From Maea johnstoni (Eukaryota; Annelida; Polychaeta; Spionida; Magelonidae), in assembly GCA_963942565.1 (NCBI GenBank), contig OZ012694.1, positions 21,506,856-21,570,855 on the forward strand: a stretch of DNA of 64,000 nt, read 5' to 3'. This document shows, piece after piece, positions 11,430 to 22,830 of the stretch. A program made the translations under genes and the position numbers. A model generated the notes under the pieces. The model was given only the letters and a program-made list of their open reading frames with translations, made no database searches and was not told the origin of the DNA. Position 1 is the stretch's first letter. Each line of letters starts with the position of its first letter.

Positions 11430-12034
11430 TGCACATAGAGTCAACACTGAACTGATAGATATATCATTGTAATGGTCTGCACTGAATTGATGAATATATT
11501 ATTGTCTTTTCTCTAAATATGCAGTCAGCAGACCACTAATAGATATGTAATTGTCTTTTCTCTGGGTTTGCAGTCTACCCTGAAGTGATAGATATATTAT
11601 TCCCTTTTCTCCAGGTGTCCAGTCAGCAAGGGACTGATAGATATATACCATATTTGTCTTTTCTCTATGTGTGCAGTCAATGCTGAACTGATAGATGTAA
11701 TAGTTTTAAGTGTGTAGTCAACAAGGAACTGATAGATATAGTATTGTCTTTTTCTGATTATGCAGTTAGCTGAGAACTAGTATGTCTATTATTGTCTTTT
11801 CTGCAGGTGTCCAGTCTGCAGGTGTCCAAGCACCTGAGCACATCCTTTTTTCTGAATATTCAGTCAGAATAGAACTAATAGAATTATTATGAGTTTTCTT
11901 TAAGTGTCCATTCAGCAAGGAACTGATAGATGTATACTGTAATTTTCTCTATGTGTGCAGTCTATGCTGAACTGATAGATATAAAAGTCTTTTTTCTAAG
12001 TGTGTTATTATGTATATTATTGTCTTTCCTCCAG
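11430..12034 (+). repeat. Degenerate tandem array of the 3' splice-site region of the CNNM last exon
   Basis: About a dozen units of roughly 45-58 bp run up to the true acceptor at 12034. The consensus order is CTGATAGATATATTATTG, TCTTTTCTC, (C/T)NAGGTGTCCAGTCAGCAAGG. The last unit is the real polypyrimidine tract, AG and first exon bases. The unit at 11785-11845 also carries a near copy of the first ~38 exon bases (34 of 38 alike by eye). At least two upstream units keep TTTTCTCCAG or TTTTCTGCAG, and several others keep only (T)GCAG. The array therefore contains decoy acceptors. Unit borders are by eye. Confidence 0.85.
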
Positions 12035-12561
12035 GTGTCCAGTCGGCGTTGTCCAAGCACCTGAGCACGTCCAGCATCAACAGCGCCACGGACAGCATCT
12101 ACTTCAAGCAGCCGCAGTACTGCCCGGACTTCACCGTCAGAGTGCTGGAGCACACGCAGTTCCTGAAGATCCGCAGAGCGCACTACATCGCTGCCCGCAG
12201 AGCCACCTCCATGGAACGCGTGCCCAAGGTGCCCGCAGAGCATGCGGAGCACTTGGCCGAGGAGGACCAGTTCGCCAAGGAGTGGCGGCGCGCCACCAGC
12301 GTGCAGCCGGGAAGCCACACCAACAGCCTGACGGGGAGCGACGTTCATATCGATTTTGAGAAGTTTGACGCGAAGGAGCTGAAGGGAACGGAGAAAGAGA
12401 AAATGCCGAACGGGGAGGAGTTGTTTTTGCGGACTCGATCGGCGACGCAGGACAGTGCCTGCTCTGATGAGCACACGAAAGAAGCCACGCCGCTGATAGA
12501 AAAGAAAGATTCTCGGACTAACTCTCTCAAGGAGGAGGTGATCCAAGAAACGGTTGCATAA
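12035..12561 (+). CDS. CNNM: CNNM metal transporter, terminal exon (end of CNBH domain and tail)
   Basis: The last coding exon follows the acceptor CTTTCCTCCAG at 12034 and ends at TAA 12559-12561. It begins in phase 1, exactly matching the G left by the exon ending at 3966, so the join reads ...ALTG-VQSALSK. The first ~30 residues form a Ser-rich linker, as expected of the flexible loop in the CNNM CNBH domain. Next come CPDFTVRVLEHTQFLKIRR and a Tyr-containing helix, which close the domain. The rest, about 110 residues, is an acidic, polar cytosolic tail with no recognised motif. The exon is GC- and CpG-rich against AT-rich flanks. Oddly, both edges are seeds of tandem arrays: the acceptor side at 11430-12034 and the stop-codon side at 12490-12995. 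Confidence 0.92.
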
Positions 12562-12995
12562 AACCTGATAGGTATGAGTCACTGGCATAACTCCCTCCTT
12601 GGAGGAAGTGACTCGAGGAATGGTTGCATAAAACCTGATAGGTATGAGTCACTGGCATAACTCCCTCCTTGGAGGAAGTGACTCGAGGAATGGTTGCATG
12701 AAACCTAATAGTTATGAGTCATTGGCTTAACTGTCTCAAGAGGGAAGTGATTCAAGCAATGGTTGCATAAAACCTAATAGTGCTTATGTAAAACTCCCTT
12801 AAGGAGGAATTGATCCAAGATGCAGCGGCATAAAATCTGATAGGAAACGCTTACAGGCTGAATTATTTGTGCAGGAGGTGAATCAGTATTCATAAAATCT
12901 GAGAGAAATCTGAGAGATATGATTCACTTGCAGTTTCTTTTGTAATTACATGGTCTTGGAGAAATGATTCAAGTTACCGTTGCACACAATATGAG
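12490..12995 (+). repeat. Tandem array of the CNNM terminal codons, stop and 3' UTR
   Basis: The seed is the end of the coding region, from about CTGATAG (12494) through ACTCTCTCAAGGAGG to GGTTGCATAA. It recurs downstream with AAACCTGATAGG spacers. Units begin near 12561, 12631 and 12701 (70 bp each), then near 12770, 12833 and 12894, becoming more divergent. About six copies follow the coding one. The two nearest copies are almost identical to each other. The array lies in the presumed 3' UTR, and 70 is not a multiple of three. Confidence 0.85.
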
Positions 12996-13646
12996 AAGAA
13001 AAAATCATGAAATATTGTATTCCTTAAGGCGTAACCTTTACATTCCTGCAGTAGCCAAAAAAACAACACCTATTTTGGTAATATTTCCCTCATAAAAAAT
13101 ACTGTATATTTTGGATAGTAATTGAAGTGGAAATGTTATTTCGAGACTTTTCTCTTTCAAATATTTACAAAAATATGCTCTGGTTCGGAAGATATCACCA
13201 AAGTAGACTTTTTTTAATTTTCATGCTACAGACATGTTTGGGTCAAAAGTATCTCTTACTAGAACTCTTTCAATGGCCCAACCAGGTCTTTGTGAACCCC
13301 TTTTGTGGACTCAGTACTTTGAACATAATCCTACTACAGTGAAAAATGCATCAACTCAATAGATCAAAAAGCTTTAAATTAAAAAGAAAGGGCGATCATG
13401 GCTCATATTTGGAAAAGAAACACAAATAATAAATTATCAATTTTGACCACTGAGATAAAACTGAGAGGATGAACTTATCTGTTTGTTTTTTATAAAGTTG
13501 AGGAATTAGTGATCCCATACTAGTAGGCTGAGGGCCATTATGGTGAAGTTTGAAATTGAAGATAGTTCCTTTTCATTTTAAATACTAGTAATATTATGCA
13601 AGAAGCCACAACTGCATTCTTCGTCGTAATGTATATTTTAGGTAGA
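12996..13646. other. Presumed CNNM 3' UTR and downstream flank
   Basis: No gene. Fragments near 13020-13230 resemble TTAA MITE family B, including TCTCTTTCAAATATTTAC and TATGCTCTGGTTCGGAAGAT. The poly(A)-signal candidate at 13428 falls here. Confidence 0.4.
13428..13433 (+). promoter_or_regulatory. Candidate CNNM polyadenylation signal (AATAAA)
   Basis: The first AATAAA I noticed downstream of the stop codon on the + strand, 0.87 kb after it. The downstream GU-rich context is unremarkable. In sequence this AT-rich such hexamers arise by chance, so the call is weak. Confidence 0.25.
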
Positions 13647-13852
13647 TTAACCCTTCAATGCTTAAGAAATTTTCGTCTGGGTCTATGATGCCCTTTACAA
13701 TAATTTTGGAACTGAGAGTGATTTTACGAAATATTTGGTAATTTTCTGATTAACATTTCGCCATCAAATATTTTCCTATATATGCTTTTGCCTGCAAGAT
13801 TTCATTAAAATTGTCAGGCTGATTTTGGCCACTGTGAGCATTAATTGGTTAA
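13647..13852 (-). mobile_element. TTAA MITE family B, well preserved
   Basis: TTAACCCTTCAATGCTTAAG at the left and AGCATTAATTGGTTAA at the right, with exact TTAA borders. Confidence 0.75.
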
Positions 13853-14167
13853 AAAGCAGCCCTCTCCCAGTCAGCCAACCACCTATATAACCAGCCTCCA
13901 AATCAACATGCTACCTTTATTAGCCAGCACGACAACCACTTACCCTGCAGGTCATTCAGTGCTACTCGCAAATACCCATAAATTGGGTATAGATTATACC
14001 CATAAATTGAAAAAAAACACAAGAGTAGAAGCCAAGCCTGACACCCTAGGGGTATCCTGATAGTCCAATGGATGATTTCCTCAAGGATTGGGCTATAAGT
14101 CATTATCCCTGGGCCATATCTAGTCAAAATTCTTTTGTGTGGCTATAGAAGAACAATGGCATGAACA

Positions 14168-14379
<212 letters not shown>

Positions 14380-14632
14380 ATATTGTATTCAAGTATCAGA
14401 GTGATCTCAAGGCTTATCTGGCTTCTTTTCTCTTTTTTTTTTCTCGGACATGCATGACCTAGTGATGACCTTGTGGTGGTATATATTCAAGGTCGTTTCC
14501 AGAAAGCTGCCCATCATTACTAGATTTGTGTTACCTTTCTAATTGCCTAATCAAACAAAGGAAGAACATAGGACTTTTAAGTCTATATCTTAGTGAAGCA
14601 GATCCTCTGGCAAGGAAACTTGAATGTGGTCA

Positions 14633-14844
14633 TTAACCCTTCCAATGCTAAGGCTGATTTTGTCTAAAGTACAAGAACGCAAAGATTTTTGAAAACCATC
14701 TAAACCCTGTCATATTGGTATTCATTTAATAGCTCTCACTGAGTACTCCCGGATGAGTACCCATGTGTCAGGGTTTTAGCAATTTTCCAGTTTTTGGCCT
14801 CATTTCGTATTGGCCAAATTAGCCACCACCAGCTTAAGTGTTAA
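14633..14844 (-). mobile_element. TTAA MITE family A
   Basis: Starts TTAACCCTTCCAATGCTAAG and ends CCACCAGCTTAAGTGTTAA. TTAA on both sides. Confidence 0.78.
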
Positions 14845-15733
14845 ACTGATGAAGTTCTAGGCCCTTATCAAATATAGCTGAGATTTCCCAGAATGTCCCT
14901 GTTATTTGTCTAGCATTTACCTAGGATCTTATGTATATTATCAGCTCCGTTAAGGAAGGGAGTATTTGGTTGGTTAAGGTTCTTAGATGGTCCTCCTCCG
15001 ATTCCATAACCTAGAAGTCTAATGGTTTGCTCACTGACTCCCCTTTTAAAAAACTGTTGAAATGTTTTTTTTTTTTTTTTTTAAATACTGATGACCTATA
15101 TGACAAAAAGAGATTGTAATGTTGTCGAAGTGTTTTTGATATGTGGCTTGAACCTAGGAATGGCCTTGCAACTACCAAGTCCTAACTATGGATCATAGTA
15201 GTATGTTGCGGTCTATTGGTGAAGATCCACCACAAGTCAGCCATGCAATCACGATAGCATCAACACATGTACACCAGATCTACAACCTACTTCTGCCATG
15301 GGTATATATTGTACTCCTTGCATGCTAGTGGTTGGTAGAGAGGATTTCCAGTTAATTATTAAGGCATTTGCTGCCAGACAAGCAAGTTCATACACTATGA
15401 CATATATAATTAACACAGGTATGAATCAGAGGTTATAATTAAAGATATTTATAGCATAATGTAAGTCATTAGTGAAATAGTAAAAAAGCACATCCTATAG
15501 ATACTCCCCATAATCATGTGTGTGATGTACTTATACTATATTAGGGCTTCACAACATTCTATAATCTCCATAGGAAGGTTTCGTAGATGGTTTGAATGGG
15601 GTTTGATCATTCTACTTGCACTGAGTAATCTGTGAAGACCTAGTGTTGGCTGGACTCAGCAATAGCCACAGGGCCACAATTTGTTAGTTTTACAAAGGCA
15701 TGGCATTGGCCTAATGAAGATCACCAGGCTCTA

Positions 15734-16330
15734 GACTATCTACTTTGAGTAATAGTAGCCAACTCAGAGCATTTGTATCAATTCCTGAGTTAATCGATAC
15801 AAATCAAGGCAAGTGGATCCAGCTCTGGGAAAGACTATCTACTCTCTTGTAATGGGAGCCAACTCAGAGCATTTGTAACTAGCCCTGAGTTAATTGATCC
15901 AAATCAAGGCAAGTGGATCTAGCCTTGAGCAAGTGCATGGATCCAGCTCTGGGAAAGACTATCTACTCTCTTGTAATAGGAGCCAACTCAGAGCATTGGT
16001 AACTAGCCCTGAGTTAATTGATCCAAATCAAGGCAAGTGGATCCAGCTCTGGGAAAGACTATCTACTCTCTTGTAATAGGAGCAAACTCAGAGCATTTGT
16101 AACTAGCTCTGAGTTAATGGATCCAAATCAGGCTTTGAGCAAGTGGGTCCAGCTCTGGGAAAGACTATAAAGCCAACCTGGAGCATTTGTAACTAACCCT
16201 GAGTTAATGGATCCAACTCAAGGCAAGTCAATTTAGCTGTGGGCTCAAGATAGGCGGATCTTGTTTTGGGCAAGTGGGTCTAACTCTGGGCAAGTGAATT
16301 ATCTTACCCTGAAGGCAAGTGGAGTTGAAA
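15734..16330 (+). repeat. Minisatellite, ~100-bp unit, about five copies
   Basis: Units begin GACTATCTACTCTCTTGTAA near 15734, 15833, 15957, 16057 and 16163. Each continues through CAACTCAGAGCATTTGTAAC and GGCAAGTGGATCCAGCTCTG. The third interval is ~25 bp longer, owing to an internal duplication of the GGATCCAGC part. Copies decay towards 16330. Confidence 0.88.
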
Positions 16331-16680
16331 AGTAAGTGGACCAGTATTTAACTGTAGTCAACTCCTATTCGAGCAATTTGGCTAGAAACTGGAAGTGATT
16401 TTGCAACAAAGTAATATATTTCAATAGCAATTGCAAATGAGAATATGGCAATAAGGTAGCAATTTGATGGAAAGTTATATACTAAGGTAGCAACAAAGTA
16501 ACAATAAATGTTGGAGCTTAAAGCTTCAATGATTGTAGCTCTGGCATTTGTGCATTTGTTGGTGTATTCACTTCTGTGTAACTATTTAGGAATGATGACA
16601 TTGTACATATTAACCCATGACTTGGATAGATTCACAACTAGTGTTAAAACTGCAACCTGTAATACATGCTTTAGTTAATC

Positions 16681-16890
16681 TTAATCCACTCATGCTTAAG
16701 ATTATCTCTAGAAATGTTGTCTGGATCAATGAAACTTTCGATGATAATATTGAAATTTACATATTTTAAGAAGTATTTGTAGGAAAGTTGTTGGTAGTAT
16801 TTTGATTAGCGTTATTCATCCAGAAATTTTCCCAGCTTTGCTTTTGCGCCAAAAAATGTCAGGCACTTGCTGCTAGTATTAATGGATTAA
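16681..16890 (-). mobile_element. TTAA MITE family B
   Basis: Starts TTAATCCACTCATGCTTAAG and ends TAGTATTAATGGATTAA. Confidence 0.7.
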
Positions 16891-16916
16891 TCATTGGATT
16901 TAGGGTTGAAGTTTAT

Positions 16917-17115
16917 TCCAACCCTTCATGATTGTAGTGACCTAGAAAGACATGAGAATCTTGATGATATCTTTCTAATGAAAGTAATTTTTCGACAATA
17001 TTTGAACTGTTAAGCAGATACTATCCCACAACTCTCCTTCAACTATTTTACAATTTTCTTTGGTGTACTGTTTCCAGATAACACTCTTCATGGGGAACTG
17101 CTGGCATGATCATGT
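16917..17115 (+). mobile_element. TTAA MITE family B, diverged
   Basis: CCAACCCTTCATGATTGTAG at the left, then an internal CACAACTCTCCTTCAAC block. It abuts a family A copy at 17123. Borders are decayed. Confidence 0.45.
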
Positions 17116-17122
17116 GATGCAT

Positions 17123-17335
17123 TTAACCCTTCCAATGCTGAGACTACTTTCGTCCAAAGCACAAGAATGCAAAATTCTTGAAAAAACATTGAAACCCTGT
17201 CGTCCTGGTATTCATTTGAAAGCTCTCGCCGAATACTCTCAGATGAGTACCCATTTGCCAGGGTTTCATTAATTTTTCGTTTTTTTTGCATCTTTTTGTA
17301 TTGGCCAAATTAGCCACCAGCAGCATAAGGGTTAA
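17123..17335 (-). mobile_element. TTAA MITE family A, well preserved
   Basis: A 213-bp copy with exact TTAA borders, TTAACCCTTCCAATGCTGAG ... CAGCAGCATAAGGGTTAA. It is the clearest reference copy of this family in the window. Confidence 0.85.
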
Positions 17336-17722
17336 TTTACTTCCAATAATCACTAAATATGAAAAATCTGACTGTGAATTATGTAACTGATTTATTGTGG
17401 AGAATGAGTGCTATGGGATTGTTACAGGTCTAGAATGTGCATCAGGGGCAGTAAGATGTCCAGGTGGCAGATCTCAGGTTTATTATGCCAATTATACATT
17501 CATCTTATTATGGTTTCTGATACAGCAGTGTAGAAAAATTCTTCACTACTGAACTACTACATCCTCTTTGCACAGGGTGAAGTTCATCAATTTGTTTTTC
17601 CTTGTGAAAAAGAAAAACAATTATGTAACAAACCCAAAGCCCCTGTCTTGTTATGGGAACGAGGAAATAAGATTTTTGGACCATCTAATCTTTTTCTAAA
17701 ATTTCTTTCAATCTTTCAAACC

Positions 17723-17726
17723 TATA

Positions 17727-17793
<67 letters not shown>
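17723..17793. repeat. (TA)n microsatellite
   Basis: About 70 bp of TA dinucleotides. Confidence 0.95.
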
Positions 17794-17795
<2 letters not shown>

Positions 17796-17797
<2 letters not shown>

Positions 17798-19425
17798 ATT
17801 ATACCAATAATAATGAATGAGTAACACTTTCTTTTATAACTGCAATTTTGTTTGAAATTTTTTAACACCTTATCCGATCTATGATTTTATTCATTATTTA
17901 AAAAAGAATAAAAAGTGACCAAGAAATACACAAGGACCCCTTTGGCCTTGTTATGATATGTATTTATTTTATTATATTAATTGATTATATCATCTAATTA
18001 TTATTTTTCTTTTCTGTTTGGCTCATAAGAATCCATTTAACCATTCATCCATCGACTCCTTTATGACCAGAACTCTCTTGAAAGTGTAGTTTGTTTTGAT
18101 ATGTTTATAAAATCTTTAAAAATCCCTTGCTAATTAAGCGTAATTTCACATATTTAGTTATTGATTGAAAATTGTTGGCCGAGCTGGTTGGTGGTTAGGT
18201 TATGATCGTCAATATTCTATATATATGCCATCGACAGAAAGATAATTCCAATTTCTTTTGCTTCTTTTATTTTGACTTCTGGAGGCATGAATGGTTAAAA
18301 GGATAGAAGCCACTGAATCGTGTATGTGTATAGCTTGCTTGCCGAATAAAACATCTACATTTTCTGTAAATGAAGTGGTATTGTTTTGGAGGCAAGAAAT
18401 GCTGGTTGTTTGTGGAATGTTCATATGTGAATTGCATATGCTGTGATCAGTATACAGGGTAACTGGCCAATGGAATGGATTATATTGGTATTTTCCACGT
18501 TGTATTTTTAAGAACTTGATATGCGAACTGTTTGTGTTTTCTGTGAGAAGGTATGCAGGAGGATTGTTCTAAGGAGAGAATTGGGAATAAAGATTTCAGG
18601 TAGCCTGCTGTGGTGTTGATATCACTCTCAATGTATCGCCAGTTGCCATCTCACAGAATATGGATCTAGCTGTAAATATTGCTGATACAACATCAATGTA
18701 TTTTCATGGGCCACCCGGAACCGATAAAAATCATAATTATTTGAGTGTCCCAAATTACTGAGCATAATCAGTAATTGTGTGTTTCCTAGAGACTGTTGAG
18801 CCATGGCACCCCGAAAAGATACGACTGTATTGCAATGATTCCAATGAATATGGTATTATAATGATAGTTAGTAATGGGTTTGAACATTGAAATAGTTAGT
18901 GGCGATGTGTGAGCTGTGAGGGCAATGTCGGTCTGATACTGGCATTCAATTCCAGCTGTTTTTGCTGTCCTAGGGGAGCTTAAAACTTGATGTCGCTGGC
19001 ATACCGAGAAACCTTATAATTTTAATTAATCTTTTCTCTCAGTCACTGGTCCTTAATATGCATAAAAGTCATAGAGATCACCAATCATTTCTGTCAGTTA
19101 GTGGTTCATGATTTATAAGGATTGTAGAGGTTGCCAATCATGATGCTGAATGCAAACATTCAAAATAAGTTTTAAAAAATCAGATGTTTTTAATCTTTAT
19201 CCAGATTTCATGAAGCTTGCAAATCTGTTATCAATATTATGTTTATAAGTATGGATGGTGGTTCATATAAGTGTGACTAAAAAGGCGAAGGGTGTAAACA
19301 CAAGGCTTTTGCTGAATATAACTTGAATGCCCATTCCTGGGGATGATAGGCCTACCTTTTTCTATGGGCTACAGATTCACACATGGGTCAGGGCGAACGC
19401 CCATAATTTGGTATTTACAAAATTT
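17796..19425. other. Intergenic stretch without recognisable features
   Basis: AT-rich sequence between the converging CNNM and PEBP genes. I recognise no gene, RNA or bounded element. Confidence 0.4.
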
Positions 19426-19945
19426 ACCCCTTCTTGCCTGGAGATTTTTATGACACCTAGCATTGTCTGGACCAATTTTACTTTAAAAATAACTATTTGA
19501 GAGGGTTTGTTTTAGTTGAGTTATGATCAACTGTTCTCCGTCAAATATTGTGCAAAAAATCCTATGGTCACAAAGATATTACAAAGATGTTCCGGTAGGA
19601 GTGTGATCAGTATCCAAAGTTTGGAATCGGAATCAGTAAAAGATAATTCTGATTCTTTCCGATTCTGAATCCTACCGACGTATACAGGGGGAAGAAGCAG
19701 CATGAACTAGCACATTAAGCCACGGACTGGCGTTATCTCGTTACTTTGTCATCTTATTTCATTGCAATGAGATGGCAAAGTAAGTGTCAATAAGTAACAA
19801 CATTTAGCCGATTCCAGAATCGGAATGATCGCTATGAGATTTTATAGCGATCTTTTTCAAGGGATCGGCGATTCCATCCGATTCCTTGGTATCGATTACA
19901 CTCCTATGTTCCGGTAGTCTTGGGGCACGACAGGCATAGATGGGT
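19426..19945 (-). mobile_element. TTAA MITE family B, interrupted by a hAT MITE
   Basis: The left part (TTACCCCTTCTTGCCTGGAG ... AAGATATTACAAAGATGTTCCGG) and right part (TAGTCTTGGGGCACGACAGG ... AGATGGGTTA) are two halves of a decayed family B copy, split by the element at 19596-19906. Confidence 0.6.
19596..19906. mobile_element. hAT-type MITE (TAGGAGTGT ends), nested
   Basis: 311 bp, beginning TAGGAGTGTGATC and ending GATTACACTCCTA, flanked by the exact 8-bp direct repeat TGTTCCGG (19588-19595 and 19907-19914). An 8-bp target duplication and YARNG-type ends mark hAT elements (family knowledge). The interior holds palindromic GGAATCGG / CCGATTCC motifs and no transposase. Confidence 0.85.
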
Positions 19946-20838
19946 TATTGTTGGTATCTACCACACCAGGCTAAATGATAAACATCTACCTTATAGTAAA
20001 GGGTTATTATAGATGTAGTTATTTCTTCCTAAAAGTATTTAAAAGTTACCTTTCTAAGGTATAGCACTCCCAATTTAATTTGAAGAATGAGAGAGGATGA
20101 TGTATTATAAAATGTACAGATTGAAATGTATTTGAAATATGATTTGAAATGTAGTTGTTGATCATAGTTATAGTCAGTTATATTAGTTTCCAATATGTCG
20201 ATAGTTTATATTCATTAGTGGCAGATTCTTTTTGTTTTGTTACCATTTTTAAGTAGAGCATTTATTGTCGTAGGGATCAAGCGAAGAACTGATTTCATTG
20301 AATTATTACGAATAAACATCATTTGTTCCAGTTACTGCGAGTCTGTTTCTTTATACCTGACACTTTCCTTCAGGCTGATTACCGTATACACTGCAGTCGA
20401 GAGGTGATTCCAGGATGATGCAGCAAGGACCTATAATCATACATTCACATTAGGCCCAGTGCACAGTAGGCACATATGGGTGTAGCCCAGCGTGACAAAC
20501 ATACCTGAAGTGTAATCAGTGTTGAGTTTGTGTCATCTAGGACTGGTCTTGAAATTGCAGCGTCCCGATTGGCTGCAAGCAGGGCATATCTGTTCATCCC
20601 ATGTTGCGATCTGTATACCAGGTCACATGGCTAGCCCTGCTGCTGACAAGTTCTATACAAGTTCTGTTATATTTGTCTCGGACTGCAGTGAGCTGTTCGA
20701 GTATTGAACCCACATTAATACTCGGACACAGGTGGACTGGCAACATCCATCAGCTTTGTGGAAAGTTCAATTATAGGTATTCGGTTTATAGTCTTCTATC
20801 CACCGAAGCGCTCACACGACCTTCCTCCCCTAGCAGGC
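19946..20838. other. Intergenic stretch without recognisable features
   Basis: No gene or bounded element seen. Confidence 0.4.
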
Positions 20839-21080
20839 CTGTACACATGGAAGCCATTTCAATCCCCCGGGGGATATTCCAGAGCAGTTGGCAGCATATA
20901 GTGCACAAGCTCTAAGCACTGCCTTATATATGCTAGGTACCCATTTTGCAGCTGGGTAGACTGAAGCAATATGGAATAAACTGTTTTGCCCAAGGACAGA
21001 CCAAAGTGCCCTGGTCGGGAATTGAACCAGCGACCTACTGACTACTAGTCCGACACCTAACCAACTGAGCTACTTCGTCC
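20839..21080 (-). mobile_element. tRNA-derived SINE, first family
   Basis: Read on the - strand it starts with a tRNA-like head: GAAGTAGCTCAGTTGGTTAG (A box), a GACTAGTAG anticodon-arm region, GGTTCAATTCCCG (B box). The body is GGGCAAAACAGTTTATTCC, AAATGGGTACC and GGGGGATTGAAATGG. The copy at 35242-35476 shares the whole plan. Pol III promoter boxes inside the element are typical of SINEs. It is not a functional tRNA gene, because the acceptor and anticodon arms do not pair well. Confidence 0.88.
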
Positions 21081-21306
21081 ATTAAAGTGAATTATTGCTA
21101 AAGATTGTGAATCGGAATTAAAACAATTTGGTGGTAGTTGAAATTTTACGAGTTATAATTTGTGAGTTCAACTGTGTTAGAGAATGTTCTAACAGTTGGA
21201 GTATATGAAAATGTTTTGTTTTCAGCACTTTGATAATCTATGGTTACACATTTACTCTCAATCACTTTTCATGTCTCACTATTACATTCACAGCACCAAT
21301 AACTAA

Positions 21307-21485
21307 TACAGGTGAACTTGGATATGACAGACTCAATGGGACCAGGAAAATTGGTCCGTCATATGCAAAATCCGTCGTATACATATGACGAATACTTGAT
21401 ATGCATCGGACTGGGACCAAGCATATCGTCCGTCATATGCAAAAATCTGTCGTACAGTGGTCCGTCATATCCAAGTTCACCTGTA
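21307..21485. mobile_element. pogo-like MITE (TA target)
   Basis: About 179 bp with long inverted ends, TACAGGTGAACTTGGATATG at the left and its complement CATATCCAAGTTCACCTGTA at the right, flanked by TA. Inside, GGTCCGTCATATGCAAAA-type motifs repeat. TA duplication and CAGGTGAACTTGG-like ends fit pogo/Tigger elements of the Tc1/mariner superfamily (inference from termini). Confidence 0.8.
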
Positions 21486-21567
21486 CTACAAGCTCATTTA
21501 CCTCTTCAAATTGAGCAGTACTCGTATGTCGGAAAAAGAAAATGTTCATACATGCTTACCAGCTCTA

Positions 21568-21794
21568 GTACCTACTCAGGTAATAGGTGGCAGCACCAGT
21601 CAGTAACGCTGTATGAACTGGACCTGTTCTAGTGCCTACATAGCTAATAGGTGGCAGTATTAGCCAGTAGTGTTGTATGAACTGGATGTATAGTACCTAC
21701 TCAGGTAATAGGTGTCAGCGCTGTATGAACCAGAGCTATTCTAGCACCTACTCAGATAATAGGTGGCAGCACTAGTCAGTAGCACTCTAAGCTC
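21568..21794 (+). repeat. Minisatellite with AGTACCTACTCAGGTAATAG units
   Basis: About four units of 50-70 bp: AGTACCTACTCAGGTAATAG, GTGGCAGCACTAGTCAGTAG, CTGTATGAACTGGACC. Related but diverged units reappear at 22680-22830 beyond a CpG-rich block, as if the array had been split. Confidence 0.8.
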
Positions 21795-22660
21795 TGGACG
21801 TTCGTGCGCCAATTCTCTGATTGTGGCTGTCTTGACAGCTATACCAATAATTTTAGCAGCGCTCACACATCTCCAGTAATATCTCTTAGCGGATTAAGTG
21901 GACAACGAGTGATCACGTGACCACACAAATAACCCGACAGTGCGTTTATTACACACTTCTAAGCATTCTGTTATTATCCTCTGTCAGTGGAATGTTGAAT
22001 CCGTGGCGTCGTTAGTGTTTAGGCGCCCTATATGTTGGTTATAGGCGTGATCTTTTACGGAATTTTTCTTGACGAAGTGTTGGGATACACCTATGTTGTT
22101 CGGTGATTGCGGCGAGTAGCGATGCGAAGTGATATAGTGACGATATCGTCTGGTACTTTTTTTTTTAAATGTACAATGTGTTTTATCACGCTAAAAAAGA
22201 TTTTATCATGATTGTCTGTCAATAAAATGCTGTTGATAAAATGTTGAATGTTTGGCGTCGCTTGTGTCTTAATCATAAAAAAATGGAGATTACCTGTTCG
22301 TTGTTGTTCGGCGACTCTCGCGACCGCGTGTATATAGACTATAGAGCCAGTCCTTCCAGTCGCGTGCGTTGCATTGGATAGACTGGTGTCAGTTCCTTTG
22401 AACTGTTGCGCGCCAACAATTAGGGGGAGGGGGGCGGGGTAGGCTGGTGCCGTTCAGCTGGGTGGACTCGTGCATGAAGCACACATCATATCATGGGATC
22501 ATATCTAACTACAACAAAAGCTCGTTTGTTCAAGTTATCAATAGAGTGTAGTGAGATACAACTATAACAGCCATTGACATGCGGTCGCGGGCGCCTTTCT
22601 CCGCACAACTTCGCGTTTTCCATCAAAATATTTCATGCTCAATGCACACTTTCCCTCTAG
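21795..22660. other. CpG-rich block between two halves of a minisatellite
   Basis: Contains many CG dinucleotides, a GGGGGCGGGG stretch near 22430, and a diverged internal duplication (GAATGTTGAATCCGTGGCGT near 21991 against AAATGTTGAATGTTTGGCGT near 22239). No convincing coding frame, inverted ends or transposase were found. It may be an insertion or a regulatory/CpG island region. Confidence 0.4.
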
Positions 22661-22679
22661 AATTGAGTCCTTCTGGATC

Positions 22680-22830
22680 TGCTAAGTACCCACTCAGAAA
22701 GTAGATAGCACCACTAGTCAGTAGCCCTGGAGGAACGGGTCCCCTCTTTGTACCTCTTTACACAGCAGATGGCAGCATTAATCAGTAGCCAGGTATGAAC
22801 AGGACCTGCTCTACCAGGCCTAATCAGGGG
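22680..22830 (+). repeat. Outlying units of the 21568 minisatellite
   Basis: AAGTACCCACTCAGAAAGTAG, then CACTAGTCAGTAGCCCTGG, then GCAGATGGCAGCATTAATCAG. About two diverged units of the array that stops at 21794. Confidence 0.65.

Noticed and set aside
11962-12588. 208-codon frame on the - strand over the CNNM terminal exon
   Set aside because: Antisense shadow of a GC-rich coding exon. The sense frame has conserved CNNM sequence.
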